Origin: Euglena gracilis
Taxonomy: Eukaryota; Euglenida; Euglenophyceae; Euglenales
NCBI GenBank assembly: GCA_039621445.1
Contig: CP154956.1
Span: 6,136,170 to 6,200,169 of the forward strand
Direction of reading: 5' to 3'
Length of the DNA stretch: 64,000 nt
Shown here: positions 1 to 10,800 of the stretch, in pieces
Position numbering within the stretch: the stretch's first letter is position 1
How the letters are laid out: every line of letters begins with the position of its first letter
Program-made: the position numbers and the translations under genes
Notes under the pieces: model-generated
Told to the model about the DNA's origin: nothing
What the model saw: only the letters and a program-made list of their open reading frames with translations
Databases searched by the model: none

Positions 1-813
1 GTTTATATGGAGGAAAATATGGGACTCCAAAGGGAAAATTACGTGGCAATCTGTGATCGGACGTTGCACTTGGCAGGTGTTGAAAAACAACGGTGGTGTA
101 GGGGCCTTTCTGTCTATTGGGGGGGGGGCGGTCCTTAAGGGGGCGGTCCTTAACTAAAAAAAAAATATAGAAATCCCGTCCCTTACGGACCGCCCTGCGG
201 AAAAGGCACTAGCTGGACCCCCCTCCCCCCGGGGGGGTCCAGCGAGTGTCGGGGCCAGAGACATTATGACACAGCTGGCACAACCTTCCCACTAAGCACT
301 GGAACCATCGCCTCACCCTGGCCATGCTCATAGGGCCGGAGGCTGCACACCCTCTCTGTGGAAATGGCCCCAGACGGTGCGCACATGTGTGATCAAACGG
401 GTGCACATGCGCGCGTGGATTGGCTGGAGGGGTATTTGACCGAGACTGCTCAACCCTGTCGATCCAACCATGCGCATATGAGCCGTCAGCAGGTGTCGTC
501 AATATTGTGGCACGGCATAATCCTCTTCTCTTATCAACTAGAGGCACACCCCACGTATGGAACCAGCAGGGCGACACCGAAACAGGCCTCGTTTGAGCAT
601 GGAGACCTTCAGAGCCTAAGAGACCCGGGTCCAAATCGTGTGCACCTGCACACGACCCCGGCCACTGTGAACACCTCTTCTGTGGCTGCTGTCTAGGCCC
701 GGGGTTTGCGGACCTGAGACGGCAGTGATTCTCCAGTTTCGCCTTCGCTGGCTGAGGCTTCAAACACAGGCCGTGGCGTCCTCTGAAACACGCCAGAACA
801 GGGTGATTGGCAG
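1..813. other. Non-coding, no supported gene
   Basis: No exon is convincing here. Around 117-215 a G-run followed by GGGCGGTCCTTAA faces TTACGGACCGCCC across an A-rich spacer, so this is a hairpin-type mobile-element relic. The TTAAGGACCGCCC end recurs near 2485, 5857 and 6047, with a related end near 33717. A long open frame on the minus strand (209-943) overlaps other open frames and has no recognisable domain. Confidence 0.6.
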
Positions 814-1016
814 ATTGGCTGCAACGTCTCGCGAAGGAGAAGGAGCGGAGCAAGCAAGCAAGCAAGCAAGCCCTTCGGAAGCCGCCGCTCACAATTACGT
901 TCAATCCGTCACTGGATTCGGACGACGATTGTGAGCGTCGCACTGGAAAAAAAATTCGTTTTTCTGATTTGTCAGTTTATCAAAGGCGGGAATCCTACAC
1001 CCCTGGTCACAAGTAG
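814..1016 (+). CDS. Probable terminal exon, acidic/basic tail, function unknown
   Basis: An open frame ends at TAG (1014-1016). It has a protein-like composition: a Lys/Glu/Arg-rich start (WLQRLAKEKERSKQ), a short Ser/Lys stretch made by an AAGC microsatellite (about 850-875), then SLDSDDDCERRTGKK and a charged C terminus ending SYTPGHK. An in-frame TGA lies at 804-806, so entry must be by splicing; the AG at 812-813 fits and leaves two bases of a split codon. The mix of acidic and basic residues with Ser suggests a disordered tail. It could equally be the end of a transposon protein. No family is recognised and no partner exon was found upstream in the window. Confidence 0.4.
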
Positions 1017-2530
1017 GGGGCATTTCCCATTGCGGACTGGACGAGAGTGACACCAGCGTTTTTAAGAAGGGCAGGAAACCTGTGGGCATCTGCCCTCCAA
1101 GTCCCGGAGCCAAATTTTTGCTGTCCCCACCTCTGGGGGGGGATGCCGAGGTGTGCAGGTGATGAAAAAGCACCACCCAGCGCACCCTCCTAATTTTTGT
1201 CGTTCCAGCAGTCTGGAACTTAGGCGTCCTAACTTGCATTTAAGGTTTTCAATTTTCTACTGCATATGTGCGAAATTTTGCACTCTTTTTGAAGCCCCAC
1301 TTTGAGACCCTTCTGTCCGGAGCGGTCCTGCTGTAGGGACTAACCAGGTGCACAGGTTTGGGGGGGGGTTTCAGGACGAACGCAGGATTTTCCCCCTGTT
1401 TCAGGTGAGCAGCTCCAGCCAAAGCTGGATACGGAACAGTTATGTGTGCAACGGATGTGGCCATTGCGCACATGTGCTCTGGCTGCACACTGCGCATGTG
1501 TGCAGTGCACAACCATATTAACTTAATTTTTCTGAAGGCGCAGAGAAAAGATGTTATCCTTGCGCCATGTGTCCCCCCCCCCCGAATTCTCCATTTGCAA
1601 ATCACACAAAAACCCAACATGGACGCTCATTTTTGGCAGCTGTTTTGGGGCCGCTTCTTGAAAGGAGCCATTCCTTTGAAAGAGCGTGGGTGAAGACTTA
1701 GGATTTTTGATTAAGGGGGAGGGGAGGATATACACTCACACACGAGTGTATATCAGCATATGTATTGCATGCACATGTATTGGATGCACTGCAATCTGAT
1801 TCATTGTGTTATTTGGACATCTCAAAGGTTGAATGACATTTTTGCTGTCTGTCTTTTTATATTTGAGCCTTTTTTGGATGGTTGACCCAGTCAATACAAG
1901 CACTTCTGCAACTACAGATAACTTGGACAACTGCGGATAGCTTCGGAAAACTCCAGATAAAGCGGATGAGACGTTCGCCCTCCAACTACGGATAAGCACC
2001 GTAAACAGTTTATTCTGATGCATCAATGAAAAATAACGTTTTGTGTCAGCTCCTGTTTCAGCATGTGTCCATACATTTGGAGTATTTATTCATTTCTCAA
2101 ATGCCGTCAGAAGCAGAAACCATGGGCACACATCCCCATGTTATGACTGTTCAAATTTTGGGTCAATTCCAGCATCAAACACCTCTAAACAGGGAGTCCT
2201 CAAGGGGCGGGAAAGTTTTTTTTCCCCCTTGAGACCCCCCCCCCCTTGGGCCAAAGGGCCGGCCAAGGCTGGGGCTTGAACGGGGTCGAAAATCAAAATT
2301 TCGAAAACCACATTTTTGACGTTTTGGGTGGATGGGCGATGATCCAAGGATGAGAGGAATCAATTCTTTCCCCGGTGTCGACCTGTTCTTGCCAAAAAGA
2401 CGCCAAATTTCCTTGCCCATTTTTCCTCAGTTCCTGTGCATTTTGCATTGAATGTGCTGGGACAGCCAAGTTTTTTTTATTTCTTTAAGGACCGCCCTGC
2501 TTTTCCAGTGTGTAGCAAAATTGTCCAGAC
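1017..2530. other. Non-coding; dispersed-repeat debris
   Basis: No exon is supported. At about 1445-1510 there is a cluster of GCGCACATGTG-like palindromic words. From about 2195 to 2500 lies a mobile-element relic with CTCAAGGGGCGG at one side and TTTAAGGACCGCCC at the other, containing a copy of the TTGAACGGGGTC dispersed repeat. Confidence 0.55.
2270..2470 (+). repeat. Dispersed repeat family R1 (TTGAACGGGGTC ... GATCCAAGGATG)
   Basis: Shared words identify the family: TTGAACGGGGTC, an A/T-rich stretch with ACATTTTTGAC, then GATGGTCCAAGGATG or a variant and GTCGACCTGTT. Other copies are at about 5885-6000 (plus), 24895-25160 (minus, diverged) and 48835-48905 (plus, partial). It carries no coding capacity that I can see. 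In at least two places it sits inside larger poly-G/C elements, so it may be the internal part of one non-autonomous transposon family. Confidence 0.55.
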
Positions 2531-2538
2531 AGTGCCCC

Positions 2539-2649
2539 CAGGGTTTGATATAAGGAGGGCGTACATGGTTTAGGTGGGGGGGTGTCCCCCCCCCCTCCTG
2601 GCCCGCAGGGGGGTCCAGGGTCCCCCACCTGTCCTTATATCGAACCCTG
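2539..2649. mobile_element. 111-bp hAT-type MITE with 8-bp target duplication
   Basis: Terminal inverted repeats run CAGGGTTTGATATAAGGA at the left and TCCTTATATCGAACCCTG at the right (one mismatch). The flanks are exact 8-bp duplications AGTGCCCC (2531-2538 and 2650-2657). The interior is poly-G and poly-C around TCCTGGCCCGCAGG. The CAGGG ends and 8-bp duplication fit hAT transposition (family knowledge). Related ends occur at 38597 and 41475. Confidence 0.88.
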
Positions 2650-3104
2650 AGTGCCCCCCCCCCTGGTCCTTAAGCAAAAGCCTGATTTGGGCTTTTTTGC
2701 CCGTTTTTTGGGTACCAGCCAGGTCCAGCTGCCAGCTAGCTGGCTGGACCTCCCACCTGGGGGGGGGGTCCAACCAGCACCTTTTTTCAGAAGGCCTGCA
2801 GGACTCCCCGGGGTCTTATGAAAACCTCTGGTAACCGCATTCCTCCTATTTTTTTTTTTTGGTGGCACCAATGTTTTAGGTCAGAATTTTTCCTCGTTTT
2901 TTTTTCGGCGTCCAAGTAGTTTTCCGTGGCAAACCCCCACTCCAGTCTTTTCCCTTCCCCCAGTGGGATATCCCATGTTGCAATTACCCAGAATTTGCAC
3001 TCTGCCTCTGACTGCTTGTTGTGATACCAGTTTGTTGATTTGTGGTCAGCCACCATTTCACACAGTCCTGCAACACATCCTCCGCGCTCCTTGTTTGGCC
3101 GCAG
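2650..3104. other. Non-coding, ending in a splice acceptor
   Basis: C-rich and T-rich sequence with the recurring phrase GGTCCTTAAGCAAAAGCCTG (2668-2687, again near 56330). It ends with a pyrimidine tract and GCAG at 3101-3104 leading into the next exon. No gene is seen. Confidence 0.5.
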
Positions 3105-3234
3105 AGCTTCGTGTACGAGAGCCTTGTGGCCAGCCCCGCCTACCCCCGTGACAAGCTGGCCTATTTCAACAACCCGCAGCTGACGGTCCTCAGCGAGCTC
3201 CACCCAGGCCGCCAGCACCGCCCGCTCCAAACAG
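3105..3234 (+). CDS. Internal exon of an unrecognised gene (candidate gene A)
   Basis: After the acceptor TTGTTTGGCCGCAG the frame reads SFVYESLVASPAYPRDK, then LAYFNNPQLTVLSEL and HPGRQHRPLQ. Third positions are strongly G/C, unlike the T-rich surroundings, and composition is that of a folded globular protein. The end at 3234 (ACA then GTGGAT) is the best GT donor; the frame stays open to about 3270, so the boundary is uncertain. No domain is recognised. It lies on the same strand as exons at about 3690 and 5479 and probably belongs with them. Confidence 0.55.
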
Positions 3235-3340
3235 TGGATGTGCAGCCGAAACGAACGCCTCACATTCACACGCAGGGCGGAAGATGTTTGGCGCATGACC
3301 CGCGTGACACGGATGTGATTTGCCCGGCGTGGCTGTCGCG

Positions 3341-3533
3341 CAGGGCGGAACGGGAGTCGGCCAAACAGCCAGGGTGGTGGGTGGAGGTGTCGACCCCCCC
3401 CCACCTCCTCCCCCCGTATTTCCGGTTTTCGGCCCCAAGATTTCCCGGTGCGGCGCCAGGTGGATATCTGTGAAATATGCTGTGGGTGGGGGAGGGGGTC
3501 GACCCCCCCCCCAGGCCTTCCCGTTTTGCCCTG
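3341..3533. mobile_element. 193-bp hAT-type MITE with 8-bp target duplication
   Basis: Ends are CAGGGCGGAACGGGA (left) and TCCCGTTTTGCCCTG (right), inverted with few mismatches. Exact 8-bp duplications CTGTCGCG flank it (3333-3340 and 3534-3541). The interior contains two GTCGACCCCCCC blocks. Related sequence is at 25420-25830, including the TTCCCGTTCTGCCCTG end. Confidence 0.88.
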
Positions 3534-3544
3534 CTGTCGCGTGC

Positions 3545-3602
3545 CATATCATATCATGTCATGTCATATCATATCATATCATATCATATCATATCATATC
3601 CA
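3545..3602. repeat. ATATC pentanucleotide microsatellite
   Basis: About eleven tandem ATATC/ATGTC units directly follow the MITE at 3341-3533. Confidence 0.9.
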
Positions 3603-3689
3603 GATATGTCCGCTCTCACGCGGCTTGTCGCTCGCTGTGGTGTCGGTGGCCAACCCCTCCCCCATCGCCCCACTGGGGGCCTGCCGCCC

Positions 3690-3817
3690 GGGAGCTGATG
3701 GAGGAGGAGCGACCCGAGGCCGCGGAGTACTGCGTGGACCGCCGCCTCACGGCGACGGAGGCGCGGGAGCTTGCTCGCTCATACAAGCTGGTGAAGCTGT
3801 TCTCCAAGGAGGCCCAG
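3690..3817 (+). CDS. Internal exon, candidate gene A
   Basis: The frame reads ELMEEERPEAAEYCVDRR, LTATEARELARSYK and LVKLFSKEAQ, then a strong donor CAG/GTGTGG at 3818. GC-rich third positions and an amphipathic, helix-like Glu/Arg/Leu pattern support coding. The start is uncertain; an AG just before CTGATGGAG is the simplest choice. It ends in phase 0 and the next candidate exon (5479) begins in phase 0, so the two can be joined without a frame shift. No family is recognised. Confidence 0.6.
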
Positions 3818-5127
3818 GTGTGGGCTCCATGTTAAGGTCAGTGCCTGTGCATCCGTGCGTCCATTCTTCCACCAGGTTACCGATCTCACACTGAAGCTTT
3901 TTCGTGTTTTCTTTGTGCGATTGCGCAAAGGTCTTCTCCCCATAAACACTGCTGTATCCTCCAAGTGGTTCTTCTGCGCAATTCCGCAAAAGGAACAATT
4001 CAAACATTCAATTTGCGCAATTGCACTAGTGGTCCAAAATTAGTCTTTTTGAAGCCTGAACAGCAGGACAAAGAAAGCATGTCAGGGTATATGCCCCTGC
4101 ACAACCCTGAACAAAACCAGGAACTGTCCATTTGCATAAATGCGAAACCAGACGGTTCCAGCAATTGCAGGTGGTTATTTCAAGCAATTGCAAAAGTTGT
4201 CCATTCAGATGATGGATTTTCTGTAATTGTGTGAATATTTCTGCACGCTAAATTATTAAACAGCCAAATATGACACGTTTGGTACCCTGGAACATCAAAA
4301 TAAACGGCAATTCAAGGATTTATACTTGGAAAAAAAAATTAAAAGGTGCTTTTCACTTCTTTTCGTCCAAAAATGAGGTGCAATATATTGCTTGTGAATA
4401 GATGTGTTTGTTGGCTTAAAAATCTCTGTGTTTGGTTTTTTTTTTTTTTTTTTTTTTTTCCATTTTTCCCACCAACAACAACTTCTTACTATTCTTAATT
4501 CTTACCTGACTGTTCTTAACAACTAACTGACATTTTTCACATTCTTAACTGCCGAAGCCCAAAATTGGCCCAGAAGGTGGGTCTTGGTTTCTGTGTACAA
4601 TTTCACAAGGGTCCAATAGTTTTTTTCTAATTGTTGGTCAAACTGGATGGTATTGTGTTGGACTCGGTCTCTCCTACCCAAATTGTCCCCACAATATCCC
4701 AAAGGTGATGAAGCAGCTGTTGGAAGGTTCCCAAATGCACATGCTAGGTGTATGTGCGCTTCGTGCTACAGGAAACATCAGACTACACCCTGATTACGGG
4801 TCTGGGTGCCATTTGTTCGGGTTTTCGGTTTGCTTGTGCAATTCCCAAAAAAACAAGCCAATTTCATGTTAGGTGCGAGATCCGCCACCTAAGGTCCATA
4901 CACACGGGTATATGCATCTGTGTGTATTCATATGTGTTTGCTTTTGGAAATGCATGCATGTATGTGTGACATTCATTTTGACGTGTCCACACATGATTGC
5001 ATTCTATGCAGGTGCAGAACATGTCGAAAGCATGTATATATTCATTTATTTGTTCGCAAAATTCATTCATATATTTTTTTCATTCATTCATTCAAAGACA
5101 CAAATTATTCCCACACATACATATGCC
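3818..5127. other. Probable intron of candidate gene A
   Basis: AT-rich non-coding sequence. Several GCGCAATTGC-type words lie at 3915-4030, the motif that forms a dense cluster at 22-24 kb. A run of about 25 T sits at 4438-4460. Hexamer words ACATACATATG occur near 4900-5130. No exon is seen. Confidence 0.55.
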
Positions 5128-5135
5128 GCTGACAC

Positions 5136-5440
5136 CAGGCTGTATTTTAGTCGGGTGCCGACCCCACCCCGGGGGGGGGTGCCTGTCTGGGCAAACACTC
5201 CAAGGCACTCCCGATCCGACCCCCCGGGGGGGGGGGGGGTAGTAGGGCACACAGCCAAAAGTGCCCGAGCACAACCCCGGCGCCGAAGGCGCCGGGGAGC
5301 CAAAATGGCCTATTTTCAAAGGAATGTGCCTAGGCACAGGCCGAAATCTGACCCCCCCCCCCAGGGGGGTAGTGCCTGCCTGGGCAGGCACTCACAGGCA
5401 CTCCGGACCCCCCCCCCCGGGGTTGGTAAAAAACAGCCTG
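5136..5440. mobile_element. 305-bp hAT-type MITE with 8-bp target duplication
   Basis: Ends are CAGGCTGTATTTTAG (left) and TTGGTAAAAAACAGCCTG (right). Exact 8-bp duplications GCTGACAC flank it (5128-5135 and 5441-5448). The interior has CCGACCCCACCCCGGGGG, GTGCCTGCCTGGGCAGGCAC (a palindrome) and the GGCGCCGAAGGCGCC hairpin at 5279-5295. A close full-length copy lies at 44428-44736. Confidence 0.92.
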
Positions 5441-5478
5441 GCTGACACCCTAATCTCTACCCATTGTTTTGCTCCCAG

Positions 5479-5580
5479 GGTTTCACAGACCACCCAGGGG
5501 ACTGCTTGGCATTCAAGTACTGGCGGATGGGCATCGAGCACGTGCAATCGCTATTGAATGAGAATGCTGTGGATTACAGG
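5479..5580 (+). CDS. Internal exon, candidate gene A
   Basis: This is a clean GT-AG exon: acceptor TTTTGCTCCCAG at its left and donor AGG/GTGAAA at its right, 102 nt (34 codons), phase 0 at both ends. It encodes GFTDHPGDCLAFKYWRM, then GIEHVQSLLNENAVDYR. In phase with the exon ending at 3817 and with a possible acceptor at 14820, it gives a continuous product of unknown family. Confidence 0.65.
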
Positions 5581-6507
5581 GTGAAATAGACACGCCACAC
5601 CACGGTATGCCACATTTTTTGAAACATTGACAGAGGAAGCGCTCGAGGAAAATGTTCAGTATTATAGTGTATCGTTTGTTTTTCAGCATTTTTCCCAAAG
5701 AAGTGCATGCCCTGAAATTTGGTTAAGTCCAGAAATGTTCATGAAAGTGTGCGAAGCTTCAACATGCCAAAGAAAACTGCATCATGTATTGCATGCGTCT
5801 GCAGGGCGATCCTTATGAGATGAGAATTTCTCTCTTTTTCCGTTGAGGACCTCCCCTTAAGGACCGCCCCCAAAAGGCCGGACCGGGGTTGAACGGGGTC
5901 AAGGATTAAAAAGCATCCTTTGGTTGGTTTGGCGATGGTCCAAGGATGATGTCGACCTGTTTTCGTCAAAAAAGTCACATTTTTGCCCATTTCTCTCTTG
6001 GTTCTTCAGTTGAAGACACAGGAACAGCAGAAAAAAATTATTGCCTTGAGGACCGCCCTCTTTGTCTCCCTGATGTCTACTTTGCAGCTTGTACGTTGCG
6101 ACTGTCAAACAAGTATTGGAATTAACCCCCTCCTGGAAACCGAGGAAGGCACTGCTCAGATGCCCGAGAACCTGACAGGGACCCTGGTACCAGGGTTGCA
6201 TGGGAATCCCCAAAGTTCTGTAGGTGGTGGGGGGTTCCACCCCACCTCCACGAGGCCTCCCATACAACCCAGACCTGTTACCATGTCAAATGTGTAGGAC
6301 CCTCACAGGAAACCCATTGGCTTTCCCCAAATTGCCCAACCCTTGAACCTGTTAGGGACTTTCAGGGCATTTGCACCCCGACCGATCAGGTGAACATTCG
6401 TGTGGCAGGACGCCAATGAGTTGACGAGCCCAGGAGTCCGATTTTTTTCCAACTGTCGTTTTTCCATGTGTGTAAACCCCACCCCCCCACTTATAACCCC
6501 CACTTAT
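5581..6507. other. Non-coding; repeat debris
   Basis: A second copy of repeat R1 lies at about 5885-6000, bracketed by TTAAGGACCGCCC (about 5857) and TTGAGGACCGCCC (about 6045). The rest shows no exon that I can support. Confidence 0.5.
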
Positions 6508-6620
6508 AAACCAGGTTTTGAATAGTGCTGAGCTCTTAATAAGCGCGCACCCACCCCTTCATTGACCAGGTTTTGAATAGTGCTGAGCTCTTTATAAGCG
6601 CGCCCCCACCCCTTCATTGA
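6508..6620. repeat. Tandem duplication, two 57-bp units
   Basis: The unit beginning AACCAGGTTTTGAATAGTGC and ending CCACCCCTTCATTG occurs twice with two or three differences. The words GCTGAGCTCTT and TTATAA link it to the repeats ending at 13066, 14272 and near 48290. Confidence 0.85.
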
Positions 6621-6866
6621 CCCCGGCCCGGCGGCCCGACGGCCCGGCGGCCCGGCGGCCCGGCCGGCGGCCCGGCGGTCCGGCCGGAGGCCCGGCGGCC
6701 CGGCGGCCCGGCGGTCCGGCCGGCGGCCCAGCGGCCCGGCCGGCGGCCCCAGCGGCCCGGCCTGCGGCCCGGCCCGGCGGCCCGGCGGCCCGGGCCCGGC
6801 GGCCCGGCGGCGGCCCGGCCGGCGGCCAGGCGGCCCGGCCGGCAGCCCGGCGGCCCGGCGGCCCGA
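6617..6866. repeat. GC-only low-complexity array (CCCGGCGG-type)
   Basis: About 250 bp built almost only from GGCCCGGC and GGCGGCCC words, nearly pure G+C. Open frames on both strands here encode only Pro/Arg/Gly/Ala and are artefacts. It abuts the first satellite unit (GAAAAACGCTCGTTTTCGG at about 6866). Confidence 0.92.
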
Positions 6867-6978
6867 AAAACGCTCGTTTTCGGATCAAAGCAGTTTTTCT
6901 GGGTCCGCGAGGCAAAAAGGCCAAAAAAACATCGTTACGAGCAAAAAATTTTTTTGGGATTTTTTTCGACTTTTTTGA

Positions 6979-7800
6979 CCCGGGGTCATGATGGCCATCC
7001 GTCCGGGGTCATGATGGCCATCCGGGGTCATGATGGCCATCTGGGGTCATGATGGCCATCCGGGGTCATGATGGCCATCCGGGGTCATGATGGCCCTCCG
7101 GGGTCATGATGGCCATCATGGGTCATGATGGCCATCCGGGGCCATGATGGCCATCCGGGGTCATGATGGCCATCCGGGGTCATGATGGCCATCCGGGGTC
7201 ATGATGGCCATCCGGGGTCATGATGGCCATCCGGGGTCATGATGGCCATCCGGGGTCATCATGGCCATCATTGGTCAGGATGGCCATCATTGGTGATGAT
7301 GGCCATCCGGGGTCATGATGGCCATCCGTGGTCATGATGGCCATCATTGGTCATGATGGCCATCCGTGGTCATGATGGCCATCCGGGGTCATGATGGCCA
7401 TCCGTGGTCATGATGGCCATCCGTGGTCATGATGGCCATCCGGGGTCATGATGGCCATCCGGGGTCATGATGGCCATCCGGGGTCATGATGGCCATCCGT
7501 GGTCATGATGGCCATCATTGGTCATTATGGCCATCCGGGGTCATGATGGCCATCCGGGGTCATGATGGCCATCATTGGTCATTATGGCCATCCGGGGTCA
7601 TGATGGCCATCCGGGGCCATGATGGCCATCATTGGTCATGATGGCCATCCGTGGTCATGATGGCCATCCGTGGTCATGATGGCCATCCGTGGTCATGATG
7701 GCCATCATTGGTCATTATGGCCATCCGGGGTCATGATGGCCATCCGGGGTCATGATGGCCATCCGGGGTCATGATGGCCATCCGGGGTCATGATGGCCAT
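6979..7800. repeat. 19-bp minisatellite, about 43 units
   Basis: Tandem units of CCGGGGTCATGATGGCCAT, with TCCGTGGTCATGATGGCCA and CATTGGTCATGATGGCCAT variants interspersed. Each unit contains the near-palindrome TGATGGCCATC. There are no unique spacers. It directly precedes the long satellite array and a satellite half-unit lies on its other side (6866-6978). Confidence 0.95.
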
Positions 7801-10800
7801 CAATGGGTCGGCGGTCCAAAACGGGGCGCTGGCGGGTCGAAAAACGCTCGTTTTCGGCTCAAAAACAGTTTTTCTGGGTCCGGGAGGCCAAAAAAAATCG
7901 TTTCGGGAAAAAATTTTTTTTCGATTTTTTTCGACTTTTTTGACCCGGATTTGACCCCAAGTCAATGGGTCGGCGGCCCAAAACGGGGCGCTAGCGGGTT
8001 TTTCTGGGTCCGGGAGGCCAAAAAACATCGTTTCGGGCAAAAAAAAAATTTGCGATTTTTTTCGACTTTTTCGACCCAGTTTTGACCCAAAGTCAATGGG
8101 TCGGCGGCCCAAAACGGGGCGCTGGCGGGTCGAAAAACGCTCGTTTTCGGCTCAAAAACAGTTTTTCTGGGTCCGGGAGGCCAAAAAACATCGTTTCGGG
8201 CAAAAAAAAATTTTTTCGACTTTTTTGACCCGGTTTTGACCCAAAGTCAATGGGTCGGCGGCCCAAAACGGGGCGCCGGCGGGTCGAAAAACGCTCGTTT
8301 TCGGCTCAAAAACAGTTTTTCTGGGTCCGGGAGGCCAAAAAACATCGTTTTAGGCAAAAAATATTTTTCGATTTTTTTCGACTTTTTCAACCCGGTTTTG
8401 ACCCAAAGTCAATGGGTTGGCGGCCCAAAACGGGGCGCTGGCGGGTCGAAAAACGCTCGTTTTCGGCTCAAAAACAGTTTTTCTGGGTCCGGGAGGCCAA
8501 AAAAAATCGTTTCGGGAAAAAAAATTTTCGATTTTTTTCGACTTTTTTGACCCGGATTTGACCCAAAGTCAATGGGTCGGCGGCCCAAAACGGGGCGCTG
8601 GCGGGTTTTTCTGGGTCCGGGAGGCCAAAAAACATCGTTTCGGGCAAAAAAAAAAATTTGCGATTTTTTTCGACTTTTTCGACCCAGTTTTGACCCAAAG
8701 TCAATGGGTCGGCGGCCCAAAACGGGGCGCTGGCGGGTCGAAAAACGCTCGTTTTCGGCTCAAAAACATGTATTTTCATTGTGGTTTCGGGTCGCGGGAG
8801 GCCAAAAACAAGCGTTTCACATCATCAGGCAAAAAAATATTGCATTGTGTTCGACTTTTTCGACCCGGTTTTGACCCCAAGTCAATGGGTCGGCGGCCCA
8901 AAACGGGGCGCTGGCGGGTCGAAAAACGCTCGTTTTCGGCTCAAAAACAGTTTTTCCGGGTCCGGGAGGCCAAAAAACATCGTTTCAGGCAAAAAATATT
9001 TTTCGATTTTTTTCGACTTTTTCGACCCGGTTTTGACCCCAAGTCAATGGGTCGGCGGCCCAAAACGGGGCGCTGGCGGGTCGAAAAACGCTCGTTTTCG
9101 GCTCAAAAACAGTTTTTCCGGGTCCGGGAGGCCAAAAAACATCGTTTCGGGAAAAAAAAATTTTCGATTTTTTTCGACTTTTTTGACCCGGATTTGACCC
9201 CAAGTCAATGGGTCGGCGGCCCAAAACGGGGCGCTAGCGGGTTTTTCTGGGTCCGGGAGGCCAAAAAACATCGTTTCAGGCAAAAAATATTTTTCGATTT
9301 TTTTCGACTTTTTCGACCCAGTTTTGACCCAAAGTCAATGGGTCGGCGGCCCAAAACGGGGCGCTGGCGGGTCGAAAAACGCTCGTTTTCGGCTCAAAAA
9401 CAGTTTTTCTGGGTCCGGGAGGCCAAAAAACATCGTTTCGGGCAAAAAAAATTTTTTCGACTTTTTTGACCCGGTTTTGACCCAAAGTCAATGGGTCGGC
9501 GGCCCAAAACGGGGCGCCGGCGGGTCGAAAAACGCTCGTTTTCGGCTCAAAAACAGTTTTTCTGGGTCCGGGAGGCCAAAAAACATCGTTTTAGGCAAAA
9601 AATATTTTTCGATTTTTTTCGACTTTTTCAACCCGGTTTTGACCCAAAGTCAATGGGTTGGCGGCCCAAAACGGGGCGCTGGCGGGTCGAAAAACGCTCG
9701 TTTTCGGCTCAAAAACAGTTTTTCTGGGTCCGGGAGGCCAAAAAAAATCGTTTCGGGAAAAAAAATTTTCGATTTTTTTCGACTTTTTTGACCCGGATTT
9801 GACCCAAAGTCAATGGGTCGGCGGCCCAAAACGGGGCGCTGGCGGGTTTTTCTGGGTCCGGGAGGCCAAAAAACATCGTTTCGGGCAAAAAAAAAATTTG
9901 CGATTTTTTTCGACTTTTTCGACCCAGTTTTGACCCAAAGTCAATGGGTCGGCGGCCCAAAACGGGGCGCTGGCGGGTCGAAAAACGCTCGTTTTCGGCT
10001 CAAAAACAGTTTTTCTGGGTCCGGGAGGCCAAAAAACATCGTTTAGGGCAAAAAAAAATTTTTTCGACTTTTTTGACCCGGTTTTGACCCAAAGTCAATG
10101 GGTCGGCGGCCCAAAACGGGGCGCCGGCGGGTCGAAAAACGCTCGTTTCGGCAAAAAAAACAGTTTTTCCGGGTCCGGGAGGCCAAAAAACATTGTTTTG
10201 GGCAAAAAAAAATTTCGACTTTTTCGACCCGGTTTTGACCCAAAGTCAATGGGTCGGCGGCCCAAAACGGGGCGCTGGCGGGTCGAAAAACGCTCGTTTT
10301 CGGCTCAAAAACAGTTTTTCCGGGTCCGGGAGGCCAAAAAACATCGTTTCGGGAAAAAAAAAAATTTTCGATTTTTTTCGACTTTTTTGACCCGGATTTG
10401 ACCCCAAGTCAATGGGTCGGCGGCCCAAAACGGGGCGCTAGCGGGTTTTTCTGGGTCCGGGAGGCCAAAAAACATCGTTTCGGGCAAAAAAAAAATTTGC
10501 GATTTTTTTCGACTTTTTCGACCCAGTTTTGACCCAAAGTCAATGGGTCGGCGGCCCAAAACGGGGCGCTGGCGGGTCGAAAAACGCTCGTTTTCGGCTC
10601 AAAAACAGTTTTTCTGGGTCCGGGAGGCCAAAAAACATCGTTTAGGGCAAAAAAAAATTTTTTCGACTTTTTTGACCCGGTTTTGACCCAAAGTCAATGG
10701 GTCGGCGGCCCAAAACGGGGCGCCGGCGGGTCGAAAAACGCTCGTTTTCGGCTCAAAAACAGTTTTTCCGGGTCCGGGAGGCCCAAAAACATCGTTTCAG

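Noticed and set aside
209-943. 244-codon minus-strand open frame
   Set aside because: Pro/Arg/Cys-rich with no domain, overlaps other open frames and a poly-C tract, no splice support.
6979-7800. Regular short repeats resembling a CRISPR array
   Set aside because: Units are contiguous with no unique spacers, in eukaryotic DNA, and grade into satellite.
8417-9469. 350-codon open frame, the longest in the window
   Set aside because: It is a translation of the satellite; the same peptide recurs in three frames with every unit.
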